Origin: Alterinioella nitratireducens
Lineage (GTDB): Bacteria; Pseudomonadota; Alphaproteobacteria; Rhodobacterales; Rhodobacteraceae
Direction: 5' to 3'
Length of the DNA stretch: 64,000 bases
Assembly (NCBI RefSeq): GCF_013155465.1
Contig: NZ_JABJVX010000002.1
Coordinates: forward strand, 62,001-126,000
This document shows positions 1 to 9,391 of this stretch, piece after piece. Under the pieces are notes generated by a model. The model saw only the letters and a list, made by a program, of their open reading frames with translations. It did not search any database and was not told the origin of the DNA. The translations under genes and the position numbers were made by a program. Each line of letters begins with the position of its first letter. Position 1 is the stretch's first letter.

Positions 1-819
1 GATATATTTGCCGTCGCGATAGACGAAATACATCGGCACATCGAGCGCGTATTGCGCGTAAGCCTCGAACCCGAACCCGTCTTCAAAGACAAAAGGCAGC
101 ATCCCCGTCCGCGCCGAATCCAGGTCGCGCCAGACGCGGGAGCGCCAGGATTTATGCCCGTTCGGCTTGCCCTCGAAAAAGGGCGAATTGGCGAAGAGCG
201 CGGTGGCGACGGGTTGCAGCGCCAGCGCCACGCGCAGTTTCTGCACCATGTCGGCCTCGGAGGCGAAGTCGATATTGACCTGCACCGTGCAGGTGCGCCG
301 CATCATCACCCGGCCCATCGTGCCGACCTTGCCCATATAGGCATCCATCAGCTTGTAGCGCCCCTTGGGCATCAGCGGCATCTGCTCATGCGTCCAGATG
401 GGCGCGGCCCCGAGGCCGATGAAGCCTACCCCGATTTCATCCGCGATGTCTTTCACTTCGCGCAGGTGGATATTCACCTCGTCGCAGGTGGCGTGGATGG
501 TCTCCAGCGGTGCCCCCGACAATTCCAGCGCGCCGCCGGGTTCCAAGGACACGTTCGCGCCGTCCTTCTCCAGCCCGATCAGGTGGCCGCCCTCGCGCAC
601 TTCCGTCCAGCCATGCCGGTCCCGCAACCCCTCCAGCACCGCCACGATGGAGCGATCCCCCTCGAACGGCAGCGGCTTCAGCGTGTCCTTGCAATAGCCG
701 AATTTCTCGTGCTCGGTGCCGATGCGCCAGTCTGCCTTGGGTTTGCAGCCCGAGGCCAGGTATTCGGCCAATTGCTCGTGCCGCTCGATGGGGCCGCCGC
801 CGGATTGGGGGATGGACAT
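1..819 (-). CDS. gshA: Glutamate-cysteine ligase (partial, C-terminus outside the window)
   Basis: This enzyme joins glutamate and cysteine with ATP, the first step of glutathione synthesis in the cytosol. The 273 visible codons begin [20 protein letters not shown]. They contain the segments [12 protein letters not shown] and [18 protein letters not shown], which are typical of the plant/alphaproteobacterial (class 3) family rather than the enterobacterial form. The reading frame runs open off the left edge, so roughly the last 180 residues are missing from view. The ATG at 819 gives the family's usual N-terminus. The gene points away from the next operon, with about 60 bp between its start and the stop of the neighbour. 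The family call is firm. Confidence 0.93.
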   Translation of the reverse strand, partial: MSIPQSGGGPIERHEQLAEYLASGCKPKADWRIGTEHEKFGYCKDTLKPLPFEGDRSIVAVLEGLRDRHGWTEVREGGHLIGLEKDGANVSLEPGGALELSGAPLETIHATCDEVNIHLREVKDIADEIGVGFIGLGAAPIWTHEQMPLMPKGRYKLMDAYMGKVGTMGRVMMRRTCTVQVNIDFASEADMVQKLRVALALQPVATALFANSPFFEGKPNGHKSWRSRVWRDLDSARTGMLPFVFEDGFGFEAYAQYALDVPMYFVYRDGKYI

Positions 820-881
820 GGGGGGTCGGGCCTTTCACGACGGGGCTGATAACGGTCCCAATCCCTGACCCCGGCGGCGGG

Positions 882-1388
882 TCAAGTCAAGGCCACGGGG
901 CGATCCGCCTGCCAAAGCGTGACGGTGCCGGGCGTGGGATCGCCAAGCGCGCGCAACAAATGCGGCATGTTCAGGCCATCGAGCGCCGAGAACGCATCGA
1001 AGAGCTGATCGGCCCCAAGCGCGTTCACCGGGATCGCCAGCACCCCCTCGGGATGGGTCAGCACCCAGGTCTGACCACCGGGGGCGCGGCGCAGCGCCAG
1101 CCGCGTCATGTCGCGGATCGCGACCGCGCCGCCATAATAGGGCCCGAGATAGGCGATGCGCCCCTCATCCAGCGTCACCACGCCGGGCCCGTCGCCGGGA
1201 CGGGTAAACCGGATGCGGCGCAGCGCGAGGATCATGAGCAGGACACCAATCAGGGCGAGGACATAGCCCACCCCCTCGACCACCGGGCCGGGGCTGAGGC
1301 CGAGCCAGAGGCCAAGCACGATGACACAGCCCGCGATGATCGCCTCGCGCCAGCGTTTCAGGGCGGCAAGGGCATCGGGCCGGATCAT
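882..1388 (-). CDS. Conserved small inner-membrane protein of unknown function
   Basis: The 168-residue product has two adjacent hydrophobic segments at about residues 16-60, followed by a soluble C-terminal domain of about 100 residues rich in beta-prone sequence. No catalytic motif is recognised. The ATG at 1388 overlaps the stop of rsmE as ATGA, so the two are translationally coupled; an in-frame ATG six bases further upstream is possible but less likely. The position after rsmE and before gshA suggests a conserved housekeeping cluster. Function is unknown; a PH-like membrane-anchored domain is only a guess. Confidence 0.75.
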   Translation of the reverse strand: MIRPDALAALKRWREAIIAGCVIVLGLWLGLSPGPVVEGVGYVLALIGVLLMILALRRIRFTRPGDGPGVVTLDEGRIAYLGPYYGGAVAIRDMTRLALRRAPGGQTWVLTHPEGVLAIPVNALGADQLFDAFSALDGLNMPHLLRALGDPTPGTVTLWQADRPVALT

Positions 1389-2143
1389 CCCCAATCGCCC
1401 CAGGCCAGTTGCACGGCGGTCAGGGCGGCGACGGCGGCGGTATCGGCGCGCAGGATGCGGGGGCCGAGCGCCACCGGAATGGCCTGCGGCATCGCCGCCA
1501 GCCGCGCGCGTTCCGCATCCGAAAACCCGCCCTCCGGGCCGATCAATATGGCCGCTCCTCCATCCTTGCGGATGTCCTCGCCGCTGGTCCGGGCGAGGAG
1601 CGCCGCAAGGGGCGAGGAGCCGCCCGCCAACCCCTCGTCACAAAAGACAAGCGCGCGGGTCTCGGGCCACTCCGCCAGCACGCGGTCGAGTTTCTGCAAC
1701 CCCTCCACCGGCGGCACGAAGACGCCGCCGCATTGCTCGGCCGCCTCCACAGCATGGGCCTGCAAGCGGTCCTGCCGCACCCTCTCGGCATTGGTGAACT
1801 CACTCTGCACCGGCAGGATGCGCGCGGCCCCCATTTCGGCGGCCTTTTCGACGATGAAATCGGTGCGCGCCTTCTTGATCGGCGCGAAGAGGAGCCAGAG
1901 GTCGGGCGGCATCCGCTGCGGCGCGCTCTGTGTTTGGCACTCCAGCACCCCGCCGCGCTTGCCCGCCTCCACGACCTCGGCCTGCCATTCGCCATCCGCC
2001 CCGTTGAAAAGCGCCACCATCGCCCCGGTTTGCAGGCGCATGACGTTGAACAGGTAATTCGCCTGGTCCCGCGACAGAGGAACGCTTTGCCCTTGCCCCA
2101 ATGGATGCTCTACGTAGAGGCGGATTTTGGCTTTGACCGACAT
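1385..2143 (-). CDS. rsmE: 16S rRNA (uracil-1498-N3)-methyltransferase
   Basis: This SPOUT-family enzyme methylates U1498 of 16S rRNA using SAM. The 252-residue protein has an N-terminal PUA-like part (residues 1-75, with RLYVEHPL and NYLFNVMRL). Its C-terminal trefoil-knot motifs ILIGPEGGFSDAE and LGPRILRADTAAVAAL contain the SAM-binding loops. The start at 2143 gives MSVKAKIRLYV, the family norm; an alternative ATG at 2155 adds four residues. It is divergent from ubiA with almost no spacer, so the two promoters must overlap the coding starts. Confidence 0.93.
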   Translation of the reverse strand: MSVKAKIRLYVEHPLGQGQSVPLSRDQANYLFNVMRLQTGAMVALFNGADGEWQAEVVEAGKRGGVLECQTQSAPQRMPPDLWLLFAPIKKARTDFIVEKAAEMGAARILPVQSEFTNAERVRQDRLQAHAVEAAEQCGGVFVPPVEGLQKLDRVLAEWPETRALVFCDEGLAGGSSPLAALLARTSGEDIRKDGGAAILIGPEGGFSDAERARLAAMPQAIPVALGPRILRADTAAVAALTAVQLAWGDWG

Positions 2144-2155
2144 GGGGCGGACCAT

Positions 2156-3115
2156 ATGACCGCGAGAAATGAAACGCCAGTGGGGCAAGTTGCCGACGCG
2201 GTGACGGGCAATTGGGTGGACCGGCGCGCGCCCGCCTGGACGCGCCCCTACCTGCGCCTGTCCCGCGCCGACCGGCCCATCGGCACCTGGCTGCTGCTCT
2301 TGCCCTGCTGGTGGGGTGTATTGCTGGCCGCTGCCGCGACCGAACCACGCTGGTTCGATCTGTGGATCATCGCGGGCTGCGGCATCGGCGCGGTGCTGAT
2401 GCGCGGGGCGGGCTGCACCTGGAACGACATCACCGATCGCGGTATCGACGGCTCGGTCGCGCGCACCCGGTCGCGGCCGATCCCCTCGGGCGCGGTCACG
2501 GTCACCCAGGCGCTGATCTGGATGGCGCTGCAATGCCTGGTCGCGCTGGCGATCCTGCTGAGTTTCAACAGCGCCGCGATCCTGCTTGGCTTTGCCGCGC
2601 TGATCCCCGTCGCGATCTATCCCTTCGCCAAGCGCTTCACCTGGTGGCCACAGGTGTTTCTCGGCCTCGCCTTCAACTGGGGCGCGCTGCTGGCCTGGAC
2701 GGCGCATACCGGCAGCCTCGGGCTTGCGCCCTTCATGCTCTACCTCGCGGGCATCGCCTGGACGCTGTTCTACGACACGATCTATGCGCATCAGGATGTC
2801 GAGGATGACGCGCTGATCGGCGTGAAATCGACCGCGCGCCTCTTTGGCGAGAACAGCAAGCCCTGGCTGCGCGGCTTCCTGATCGCCTCGGTCGTCCTGA
2901 TGGCCGTCGCGATCATCCTGGCGCTGCCACCCGAGGCCGGGATCCTCGCCATGGTGCTGGCCATCGCGGGCGCCTGGGGGTTCGGCTGGCACTTGGTCTG
3001 GCAGCTTGGCCAGCTGGACACCGGGGATAATGCCACCTGCCTGCGGCTTTTCCGCTCGAACCGCGATGCGGGGCTGATCGCTGCGCTATTTCTTGCCCTT
3101 GCCGCGCTGGTGTGA
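2156..3115 (+). CDS. ubiA: 4-hydroxybenzoate polyprenyltransferase
   Basis: This membrane enzyme attaches the polyprenyl tail to 4-hydroxybenzoate in ubiquinone synthesis. The 319-residue protein has about eight hydrophobic segments. The first Asp-rich prenyl-diphosphate motif reads NDITDRGIDGSVARTRSRPI. The second region, YDTIYAHQDVEDDALIGVKS, also matches UbiA. The soluble N-terminal extension of about 40 residues is common in this group. The ATG at 2156 lies next to the divergent rsmE start. The length is normal for the family. Confidence 0.94.
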   Translation: MTARNETPVGQVADAVTGNWVDRRAPAWTRPYLRLSRADRPIGTWLLLLPCWWGVLLAAAATEPRWFDLWIIAGCGIGAVLMRGAGCTWNDITDRGIDGSVARTRSRPIPSGAVTVTQALIWMALQCLVALAILLSFNSAAILLGFAALIPVAIYPFAKRFTWWPQVFLGLAFNWGALLAWTAHTGSLGLAPFMLYLAGIAWTLFYDTIYAHQDVEDDALIGVKSTARLFGENSKPWLRGFLIASVVLMAVAIILALPPEAGILAMVLAIAGAWGFGWHLVWQLGQLDTGDNATCLRLFRSNRDAGLIAALFLALAALV

Positions 3116-3178
3116 TTGAACACGCCCCGCCAAGCGGATAAGCCTTGGCGGAACAAGAGCAGAGGCACGACCCACCCG

Positions 3179-5113
3179 ATGCGTATCAGCTTTACATTCG
3201 CGGCGATCGCGAGTTTCGCCCTGGCGGCGGGCATCAGCCTTGGCCTGGCCGTGATCGGGGCCCAGACGGTCGAGCGGCAATCGGTCGAGGATGTCTCCTT
3301 CGCGATGCGCGAGGACGGGCTGGACTGGGTCGAGATCGACGCCGACGGCTTGCAAGTCTTCCTGATGGGCGAGGCCCCGGACGAGGCCACGCGCTTTCGC
3401 GCCCTGCGCCGGGCGGGCACCGTGGTGGACAGCGACCGGGTCGTAGACCAGATGACGGTGCTGGACCCCGAGGGCATCACCGCGCCGACCTTCTCGATCG
3501 AGATGCTGCGCAACGGCACCGGCGTGTCGCTGATCGGTCTCATTCCGGGCACCGAGGGCGCCGACCGGCTGACCGATGGCATCTCCGACATCACCGCCGG
3601 GCTGGACGTGGCCAACATGGTCGAAACCGCCGATTTCGCGGCACCCGAAGGATGGGACGCCGCGGTGCGCTACGGCCTCTTGGCGCTGACCGAATTGCCG
3701 CGCTCGAAAGTGTCGATCTTCGCGGGCCGGGTCGAGGTCGAGGCGGTCTCGAACAGCCCCGCCGAGCGCGCCGGCTGGGTCGCATTCCTGGAGGACAATC
3801 TGCCCGACGGCATCGACCTGGTGATGGACATCTCGGCCCCGCGCCCCGTCATCACCCCCTTCACCCTGCGCTACGTGGTCGAAGACGGCACCCCCCGGTT
3901 CGAAGCCTGCTCTGTCGGCACCGAAGCCGACCGCGACCGCATCCTGGAGACCGCCATCGAGTTGGGCGTCGCCGAGAACGCAAGCTGCGTCATCGGCCTC
4001 GGCGTGCCCTCGCCCCGTTGGGCCGAGGCGGTCGAGACCGCGATCACCGCCGCCAGCCGGTTCGAGGGGGCCACGCTGACCTTCTCGGATGCCGACCTGT
4101 CGCTGGTCGCCGCCGAGGGCACGCCGGGCAGCCTCTTCGATACCGTGATCGGCGAGCTGGACGCGGCGCTGCCGGATGTCTTCTCGCTCCATGCCGTGCT
4201 GCCCGCCGCGCCCGCGGAAGGCTCGGAACCCGATGGCCCGCCCCGCTTCACCGCGACGCGCAGCCCGGAAGGCTACGTGCAACTGCGCGGTCGCCTGCCC
4301 GATGACCGCGTCTCGGCCGCCGTGCTGGCCTATGCCAATGCGCTTTTCGGGCGCCGCAACACCTACCTGGCCACCCGCACCGATCCCGACCTGCCCGAAG
4401 GCTGGCCGCTGCGCGTGCTGGCCGGGCTTGAAGCGCTGTCGCGGCTGCCCAACGGCTCGCTCACGGTCGAACCCGACCACCTGATCCTGCGCGGCAATTC
4501 CGGCAGCGAGGACGCGACGTCGGACCTGTCGCGCCTGCTGGCGCAACAGCTGGGTGACGCCGCCAGTTTCGAGATCGACGTGACCTACATGGCCAGCCTC
4601 GACCCGATCACCGGAGAGCTGACCGACCAGCAATGCCTCGACCGCGTCAACACAGTGCTGGACCGGCGCAAGATCACCTTCGATCCCGGTTCGGTCGAGA
4701 TCAACGAGGCGGCGGGCGAGGTGCTGGACGACCTGGCCGAGATCCTGCGCGACTGCTCGCATGTCGAGATGCAGATCGGCGGCCACACGGATACGCAGGG
4801 CCGCGAGGAACTGAACCTCAATATCAGCCAGGCCCGCGCCGATGCGGTGCTGAACGGATTGCTGGCGCGCCGGGTGCTGACCAGCAATCTCAGCGCGCAG
4901 GGCTATGGCGAGACACGCCCCGTGGCCGATAACGACACCGCAGAGGGCCGCGAGGCCAACCGCCGCATCGAGTTCATGCTGCTGACTGACGTCCGCGAGC
5001 GTGAACTGCGCGAGGCGGCCGAGGAGCGCGCGGCCATCCTGGCCAATGCCCCCCGGCCCGTGATGCGGCCCGAGGGGCTTGCGCCCGATCACGAAGAGGA
5101 AGAGACCGAATGA
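3179..5113 (+). CDS. OmpA-family outer-membrane/peptidoglycan-linked protein with BON-like repeats
   Basis: The 644-residue exported protein starts with a Sec signal or anchor (MRISFTFAAIASFALAAG). The middle region (about residues 40-500) contains repeated BON-like phospholipid-binding modules. The C-terminal OmpA domain (about residues 500-620) has ITFDPGSVEINEAA and the peptidoglycan-binding core IGGHTDTQGREELNLNISQA with EGREANRRIEFML. It probably tethers the outer membrane to the cell wall. It overlaps the next gene by ATGA, so the pair is coupled. The ATG at 3179 is chosen because it begins the signal peptide. Confidence 0.88.
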   Translation: MRISFTFAAIASFALAAGISLGLAVIGAQTVERQSVEDVSFAMREDGLDWVEIDADGLQVFLMGEAPDEATRFRALRRAGTVVDSDRVVDQMTVLDPEGITAPTFSIEMLRNGTGVSLIGLIPGTEGADRLTDGISDITAGLDVANMVETADFAAPEGWDAAVRYGLLALTELPRSKVSIFAGRVEVEAVSNSPAERAGWVAFLEDNLPDGIDLVMDISAPRPVITPFTLRYVVEDGTPRFEACSVGTEADRDRILETAIELGVAENASCVIGLGVPSPRWAEAVETAITAASRFEGATLTFSDADLSLVAAEGTPGSLFDTVIGELDAALPDVFSLHAVLPAAPAEGSEPDGPPRFTATRSPEGYVQLRGRLPDDRVSAAVLAYANALFGRRNTYLATRTDPDLPEGWPLRVLAGLEALSRLPNGSLTVEPDHLILRGNSGSEDATSDLSRLLAQQLGDAASFEIDVTYMASLDPITGELTDQQCLDRVNTVLDRRKITFDPGSVEINEAAGEVLDDLAEILRDCSHVEMQIGGHTDTQGREELNLNISQARADAVLNGLLARRVLTSNLSAQGYGETRPVADNDTAEGREANRRIEFMLLTDVRERELREAAEERAAILANAPRPVMRPEGLAPDHEEEETE

Positions 5114-5436
5114 ACCGCACCGAATTCATCGTGGTGATCGCGATCATCCTCTTTGTGGCTTTCGCGCTTGGCTGGTTCGCCAACTGGCTGATCCATCGCC
5201 TGACACGGGTGTCGGGCGTCGACATGAACGAGCTGGAGGAGATGGCCAAGGCGCTGCACGACGCCGAGGAGACGCGCGACCAGGCGATCACCTACCTGCA
5301 GCACCGCGAGGCGGAACTGACCAACCAGATCGCCCAGACCGAGGCCGAGCTGCGCGCCGCGATGGAAGGGCTGCGCGAGGCACGGCGCGAGGCGGAAGAG
5401 CTGCGCATCTATGTCGAACAGGAGAGCCAGGGGTAG
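5110..5436 (+). CDS. Small membrane-anchored coiled-coil protein
   Basis: The 108-residue protein has one N-terminal transmembrane segment (residues 6-27, FIVVIAIILFVAFALGWFAN). A charged, Glu/Arg-rich, likely coiled-coil tail runs from about residue 40 to 105. It starts inside the stop codon of the OmpA-family gene, so the two are cotranslated and may work together at the envelope. No family function is known to me. Confidence 0.8.
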   Translation: MNRTEFIVVIAIILFVAFALGWFANWLIHRLTRVSGVDMNELEEMAKALHDAEETRDQAITYLQHREAELTNQIAQTEAELRAAMEGLREARREAEELRIYVEQESQG

Positions 5437-5731
5437 GGTGTCGGATTGCTGCGCAATCCGACCGGTTGGGGGCGCTGCCCCCAAACCCCCGGGATATTTG
5501 CGGAACAAAGAAGATGTGGGCGGTTTTTTATTGGCTGCGTTAGGGCGGTGTTAACGGTCTTGCGGCAGGGTGGCGGACAGGTACCTTTTGGAAATCAGGT
5601 TTTCGCGGTCTGCCGAAGACAGCCCCGACAGGGCCAAGGCAGATCGGTCGGACCACCGCGCGCCGGGTGTGACGCCCCGGCGTTCACGAACCGCTTTTCG
5701 CCCTTGCGGGCCCGCAAGTTTCCAAGCCCCC
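5437..5731. other. Intergenic region between convergent operons
   Basis: This 295-bp gap separates the OmpA operon from the moaE end of the opposing operon. Its left part holds two tandem hairpins, listed separately. The right part, about 5520-5731, shows no gene-like frame, only short overlapping open frames without family features. Confidence 0.6.
5440..5484 (+). terminator. Tandem GC-rich hairpins after the OmpA operon
   Basis: Two hairpins follow the stop codon directly. The first has a perfect 9-bp stem, GTCGGATTG with CAATCCGAC (5440-5448/5454-5462). The second has an 8-bp stem, TTGGGGGC with GCCCCCAA (5466-5473/5477-5484). Such GGGGGC-CTG-CCCC hairpins after genes are common in Roseobacter-group chromosomes. 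There is no clear T-run, so termination is inferred from position. Confidence 0.5.
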
Positions 5732-6199
5732 TCACGAGCCCCTTTCGTCCGGATCGGACCAGCGGCTGAGGGCATCCTCATCGGCCTCCTTCGCCTGCAC
5801 CCATTCCGCGCCGGCTTGGGTGATTTCCTTCTTCCAGAACGGCGCGCGGGATTTCAGGTAGTCCATCAGGTATTCCGCCGCCGCGAAGGCATCGCCCCGG
5901 TGACGCGCGGCGGTGGCCACCATCATGATCGGATCGGAAGGGGTCAGCGGCCCGTAGCGGTGGAGGATCAGGCTGCCGGCCAGTTGCCAGCGTGCCTCGG
6001 CCTCTGCCGCGATCTCGGCCAGCGCCCTTTCGGTCATGCCGGGATAATGCTCGATCTCCATCCGCTCCAGCCCGCCCTCAGCCAGGTCACGCGTGATGCC
6101 GGTGAAGCTGACCACCGCGCCCGCGCCGGACTGCGCGGCGGCGAAGCTGTTCAGCTCGGCCCCCATGTCGAAGGCCCCGGCCTGCACCCGGATATCCAT
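5732..6199 (-). CDS. moaE: Molybdopterin synthase catalytic subunit
   Basis: MoaE uses the thiocarboxylated C-terminus of MoaD to put two sulfurs into cyclic pyranopterin monophosphate, giving molybdopterin. The 155-residue protein has the family core GAVVSFTGITRD, the segment LILHRYGPLTPSDPIMMVA and the active-site lysines in APFWKKE (about residues 124-127). It lies 5 bp after moaD in the operon uvrC-pgsA-moaD-moaE. Its stop faces the tandem hairpin region. Confidence 0.95.
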   Translation of the reverse strand: MDIRVQAGAFDMGAELNSFAAAQSGAGAVVSFTGITRDLAEGGLERMEIEHYPGMTERALAEIAAEAEARWQLAGSLILHRYGPLTPSDPIMMVATAARHRGDAFAAAEYLMDYLKSRAPFWKKEITQAGAEWVQAKEADEDALSRWSDPDERGS

Positions 6200-6204
6200 T
6201 GCCC

Positions 6205-6462
6205 CTAGCCCCCCGTCATCGGCGGGAAGAACGCAACCTCCCGCGCGCCCTCGATCGGGGCGTCCAGATCGGCCAGTTCCTGATCCACGGCGGCGCGGAT
6301 CGTGGAGGGGTCGGAGAAGGCCAGCGCATAGCCCTCGTCGCGGGCGGCCAGTTCCGACATCAGCTCGGCCACCGTGCGGGCATCCGTCTCGATCCGTTCA
6401 TGGCCGGTGCCGACGCGCTCGCGCAGCCAGGCGAAATATCGCAGCTCAATCATTCGGGTCAT
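6205..6462 (-). CDS. moaD: Molybdopterin synthase sulfur-carrier subunit
   Basis: This small ubiquitin-like protein (85 residues) ends in the diagnostic Gly-Gly tail (FFPPMTGG), which is adenylated and thiocarboxylated to deliver sulfur to MoaE. The start could be the ATG at 6462 or the one at 6453 (MIELRYF); both overlap the end of pgsA. The pairing with moaE makes the call secure. Confidence 0.94.
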   Translation of the reverse strand: MTRMIELRYFAWLRERVGTGHERIETDARTVAELMSELAARDEGYALAFSDPSTIRAAVDQELADLDAPIEGAREVAFFPPMTGG

Positions 6463-7117
6463 CCCTCAGGTGCGGCATGGCCTTCATCAGGTAATCGGCC
6501 CCGGTCAAGAGCGTCAGCGCGGCGGCGAACCAGAGCAACCCGGTGCCACCCCAATAGGCCAGGGCCGCGCCATTGCTGAGCCAGACCAGGCCGAATTCAT
6601 CCTCGATCTCGCCGGCAAATATGCCCGCCACGATCTCGGCATCCATGCCGATGATGTTCATGCCGAAATTATGTTCGAAAATGCCGAAGGAAAACAGCAC
6701 CGCGATGGCGATCATCTGCGCCGTGGTCTTCCATTTGGCCAGCCTGGTGACCTTGAGCGACGCCGCCGCATGGCCGAGATATTCGCGCAGACCCGACACA
6801 AACACCTCGCGGAAGAGGATCGCCGAGACCGGGATGATCAGCCAGGTGTTGAAGCCGAAAAGCCCCATCAGGGTGGCGAGCGCAATGACCACCATGGCCT
6901 TGTCGGCGATCGGGTCCAGCATTGCGCCGAAGCGGCTGTGCTGTTTCCAGAGCCGCGCCAGGTAGCCGTCGATCCAGTCGGTGATCGCCGCGCTGACAAA
7001 GAGGATCAGCGCCACCCAATCGGCGTAGGGACGGGGCAATATCAGGAAGATCACCGCCACGCCGGGGGCGGCGATCATCCGCGAAACGGTCAGCAGGTTC
7101 GGCAAGGTCCAACGCAT
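6446..7117 (-). CDS. pgsA: CDP-diacylglycerol-glycerol-3-phosphate 3-phosphatidyltransferase
   Basis: PgsA makes phosphatidylglycerophosphate, the committed step to phosphatidylglycerol, in the inner membrane. The 223-residue protein carries the CDP-alcohol phosphatidyltransferase signature DG-x2-AR-x8-G-x3-D-x3-D within residues 49-73 (DGYLAR through GAMLDPIADK). Several transmembrane segments follow. It lies 68 bp after uvrC and overlaps moaD, an order often kept in this bacterial group. Confidence 0.94.
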   Translation of the reverse strand: MRWTLPNLLTVSRMIAAPGVAVIFLILPRPYADWVALILFVSAAITDWIDGYLARLWKQHSRFGAMLDPIADKAMVVIALATLMGLFGFNTWLIIPVSAILFREVFVSGLREYLGHAAASLKVTRLAKWKTTAQMIAIAVLFSFGIFEHNFGMNIIGMDAEIVAGIFAGEIEDEFGLVWLSNGAALAYWGGTGLLWFAAALTLLTGADYLMKAMPHLRDDPND

Positions 7118-7185
7118 GGCACAGGCTTAACCTGTCGGGGCGGGACAGGGAAGCAACCTTATGCCGCAGCGGGCAGAATCCCGCT

Positions 7186-9054
7186 TTAGCCGCGCTCGTG
7201 GAAATAGTCGTAGATGGTCTCGGCCAGCGCGCCGGAAATGCCCTCGACCGCCTTGAGATCGGCGAGGTCGGCGCGGGAAACGGCCTTGGCGCTGCCGAAA
7301 TGCGACAGGAGCGCGCGCTTGCGGGTGGCACCCACGCCCGGCACGTCGTCAAGCGGCGTCGCGGCGACCGATTTGGCGCGTTTGGCGCGATGCGTGCCGA
7401 TGGCGAAACGGTGCGCCTCGTCACGCAGGCGCTGGATGAAATAGAGCACGGGGTCGTTGCGTTTCAGGGCAAAGGGGCGCTGGCCGGGGCGGTGAAACTC
7501 CTCCTTGCCCGCGTCGCGGTCGATGCCCTTGGCGACACCGATGAAGGGCACGCCCTCGACTCCCAGATCGGCCATGATCTCGGCCACCGCGCTGACCTGC
7601 CCCGCGCCGCCGTCGATCAGCAGAAGGTCGGGCCAGGTATCGCCCTGCCGGTCCGGGTCTTCCTTGAGCAGCCGCTTGAAACGGCGGCTCAAGACCTCCT
7701 TCATCATGCCGAAATCATCGCCCGGTGTCAGGCTGTCGCCCTTGATGTTGAACTTGCGATACTGGCTTTTCAGGAACCCCTCCGGCCCCGCCACGATCAT
7801 GCCGCCGACGGCGTTGGTGCCCTGGATGTGGCTGTTGTCATAGACCTCGATCCGCTGCGGCACGGTCTCCAGCCCGAAGGCGTCGGCCAGACCTTTGAGC
7901 AGCTTTCCTTGCGTTGCCGCCTCGCTCATCTTGCGGGCGAGGCTTTCACGGGCGTTTCTTGCGGCGCCCGCGACAAGCTCCATCTTCTCGCCCCTCAAGG
8001 GCACCACGATCTCGACCTTGCGGCCCAGTTTCTCGCCGAGCGCGTCGGCCATCAGGTCATCGTTTTCGATCGCGTGAGACAGGATCACCTGACGGGGCGG
8101 AATTTTCGTATCGTAGAACTGGCCGAGAAACGCCTCGAGCACCTCGGCCTCACCCGCGCCCGAGCCGGTGCGGGGGTAGAAATCGCGGTTGCCCCAGTTC
8201 TGGTTGGCGCGGATGAAGAAGACCTGAACGCAGGCCTGCCCGCCCTCCATATGCAGCGCGATCACGTCGGCCTCGGCCACCCCGCGCGGGTTGATGCCTT
8301 GCGCGCCCTGCACCACGGTCAGCGCGCGGATGCGGTCGCGCAGGGCGGCGGCGCGCTCGAACTCCATCGCTTCGGAGGCGTCCTGCATCTCGCTGGCCAG
8401 CACCTCCTGAATCTTGGCGGATTTGCCGGAAAGGAAATTCTCGGCATCCTTGACCGAGGCGAGGTAATCGTCACGCGAAATCAGCCCGACGCAAGGCCCC
8501 GAGCAGCGCTTGATCTGGTAGAGAAGGCAGGGGCGCGTGCGGCTGTCGAAGGTCGCGTCCGAGCAGTTGCGCAAGAGGAACACCTTTTGCAGCTGGTTCA
8601 GCGTGCGATTGACCGCGTCGGCGCTGGCGAAGGGGCCGAAATAGCTGCCCTTTTCCTTGCGCGCGCCGCGATGTTTCTTGATCTGCGGATAGTCGTGCGA
8701 GCGGGACACAAGGATATTCGGAAAGCTCTTGTCGTCGCGCAAGAGCACGTTGTAGCGCGGCTTGAGCTGCTTGATGAGGTTCTGTTCCAAGAGCAGCGCC
8801 TCGGTCTCGGTGCGCGTGGTCAGCACCATCATCTCGACCGTTTCCGAGATCATCCGGGCGATGCGGGGGGAATGACCCGAGGGCTTGGCGTAGTTCGAGA
8901 CGCGCTTTTTCAGGTTGCGCGCCTTGCCGACATAAAGCACCCGCGCCTCGGCATCGAGCATCCGGTAGACGCCGGGGGAATTGTCCAGCGTGCGGGCGAA
9001 GGCGGCGATGGCCTCATGGCCGGAAAGGCGCGGTTCTGGGTCGGTTTCGGGCAT
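7186..9054 (-). CDS. uvrC: Excinuclease ABC subunit C
   Basis: UvrC makes both incisions in nucleotide excision repair. The 622-residue protein has the N-terminal GIY-YIG nuclease (PGVYRM and [14 protein letters not shown], residues 27-51), the UVR domain near residue 210, an RNase-H-like C-terminal nuclease ([25 protein letters not shown]) and tandem helix-hairpin-helix motifs at the end ([15 protein letters not shown]). The ATG at 9054 gives [12 protein letters not shown]; longer in-frame starts lack family support. It is the first gene of the uvrC-pgsA-moaD-moaE operon. Confidence 0.95.
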   Translation of the reverse strand: MPETDPEPRLSGHEAIAAFARTLDNSPGVYRMLDAEARVLYVGKARNLKKRVSNYAKPSGHSPRIARMISETVEMMVLTTRTETEALLLEQNLIKQLKPRYNVLLRDDKSFPNILVSRSHDYPQIKKHRGARKEKGSYFGPFASADAVNRTLNQLQKVFLLRNCSDATFDSRTRPCLLYQIKRCSGPCVGLISRDDYLASVKDAENFLSGKSAKIQEVLASEMQDASEAMEFERAAALRDRIRALTVVQGAQGINPRGVAEADVIALHMEGGQACVQVFFIRANQNWGNRDFYPRTGSGAGEAEVLEAFLGQFYDTKIPPRQVILSHAIENDDLMADALGEKLGRKVEIVVPLRGEKMELVAGAARNARESLARKMSEAATQGKLLKGLADAFGLETVPQRIEVYDNSHIQGTNAVGGMIVAGPEGFLKSQYRKFNIKGDSLTPGDDFGMMKEVLSRRFKRLLKEDPDRQGDTWPDLLLIDGGAGQVSAVAEIMADLGVEGVPFIGVAKGIDRDAGKEEFHRPGQRPFALKRNDPVLYFIQRLRDEAHRFAIGTHRAKRAKSVAATPLDDVPGVGATRKRALLSHFGSAKAVSRADLADLKAVEGISGALAETIYDYFHERG

Positions 9055-9391
9055 TGTTACCAATCTGAATCGATTCCCTTGCGGCCTGCAACGCCCGGCA
9101 ATCCTGATCAAGTTAAATAGTATCAACGGTTTCTGTGGATAACCTTTAGGATAAATCTTGGGCAGGCAGAAAAAATCGTTGTTTTCGGCAGCTTTCCGTG
9201 ATTTGCCTAATTTTTGAGCATATTTTTAACTTACTGATTTTATTGCTGAATTTTCTTTGCCGCACCCTGTGGGGCGTTGCAGTCATGGAACTGTCACAGG
9301 ACTGTTACCCCATGTTAACCGGTGGACAAGTGGACCGGAGGCCCCGAAAAAAGGACCGGACTCCGCCCTGTTAACCCCGTTCTGCCGGTGA
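9055..9391. other. AT-rich intergenic region upstream of uvrC, with one DnaA-box match
   Basis: This 337-bp gap has a much lower GC content than its surroundings, mainly at 9115-9260. It presumably holds the uvrC promoter. A perfect DnaA-box sequence (TGTGGATAA, reverse of TTATCCACA) sits at 9134-9142. No second perfect box and no replication genes are nearby. No protein or RNA gene is recognised. Confidence 0.5.

Noticed and set aside
2144-2992. Long N-terminal extension of the rsmE reading frame
   Set aside because: It runs antisense through ubiA, has low-complexity Arg/Gln/Pro-rich sequence and no family match; the RsmE family starts at about 2143.
7198-9120. 640-codon open frame antisense to uvrC
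   Set aside because: A typical shadow of a high-GC gene; its composition is Leu/His/Arg/Gln-rich, while the opposite strand encodes a full UvrC.
9115-9391. Chromosomal origin of replication
   Set aside because: Only one perfect DnaA box and no dnaA, parAB, hemE or similar neighbours.
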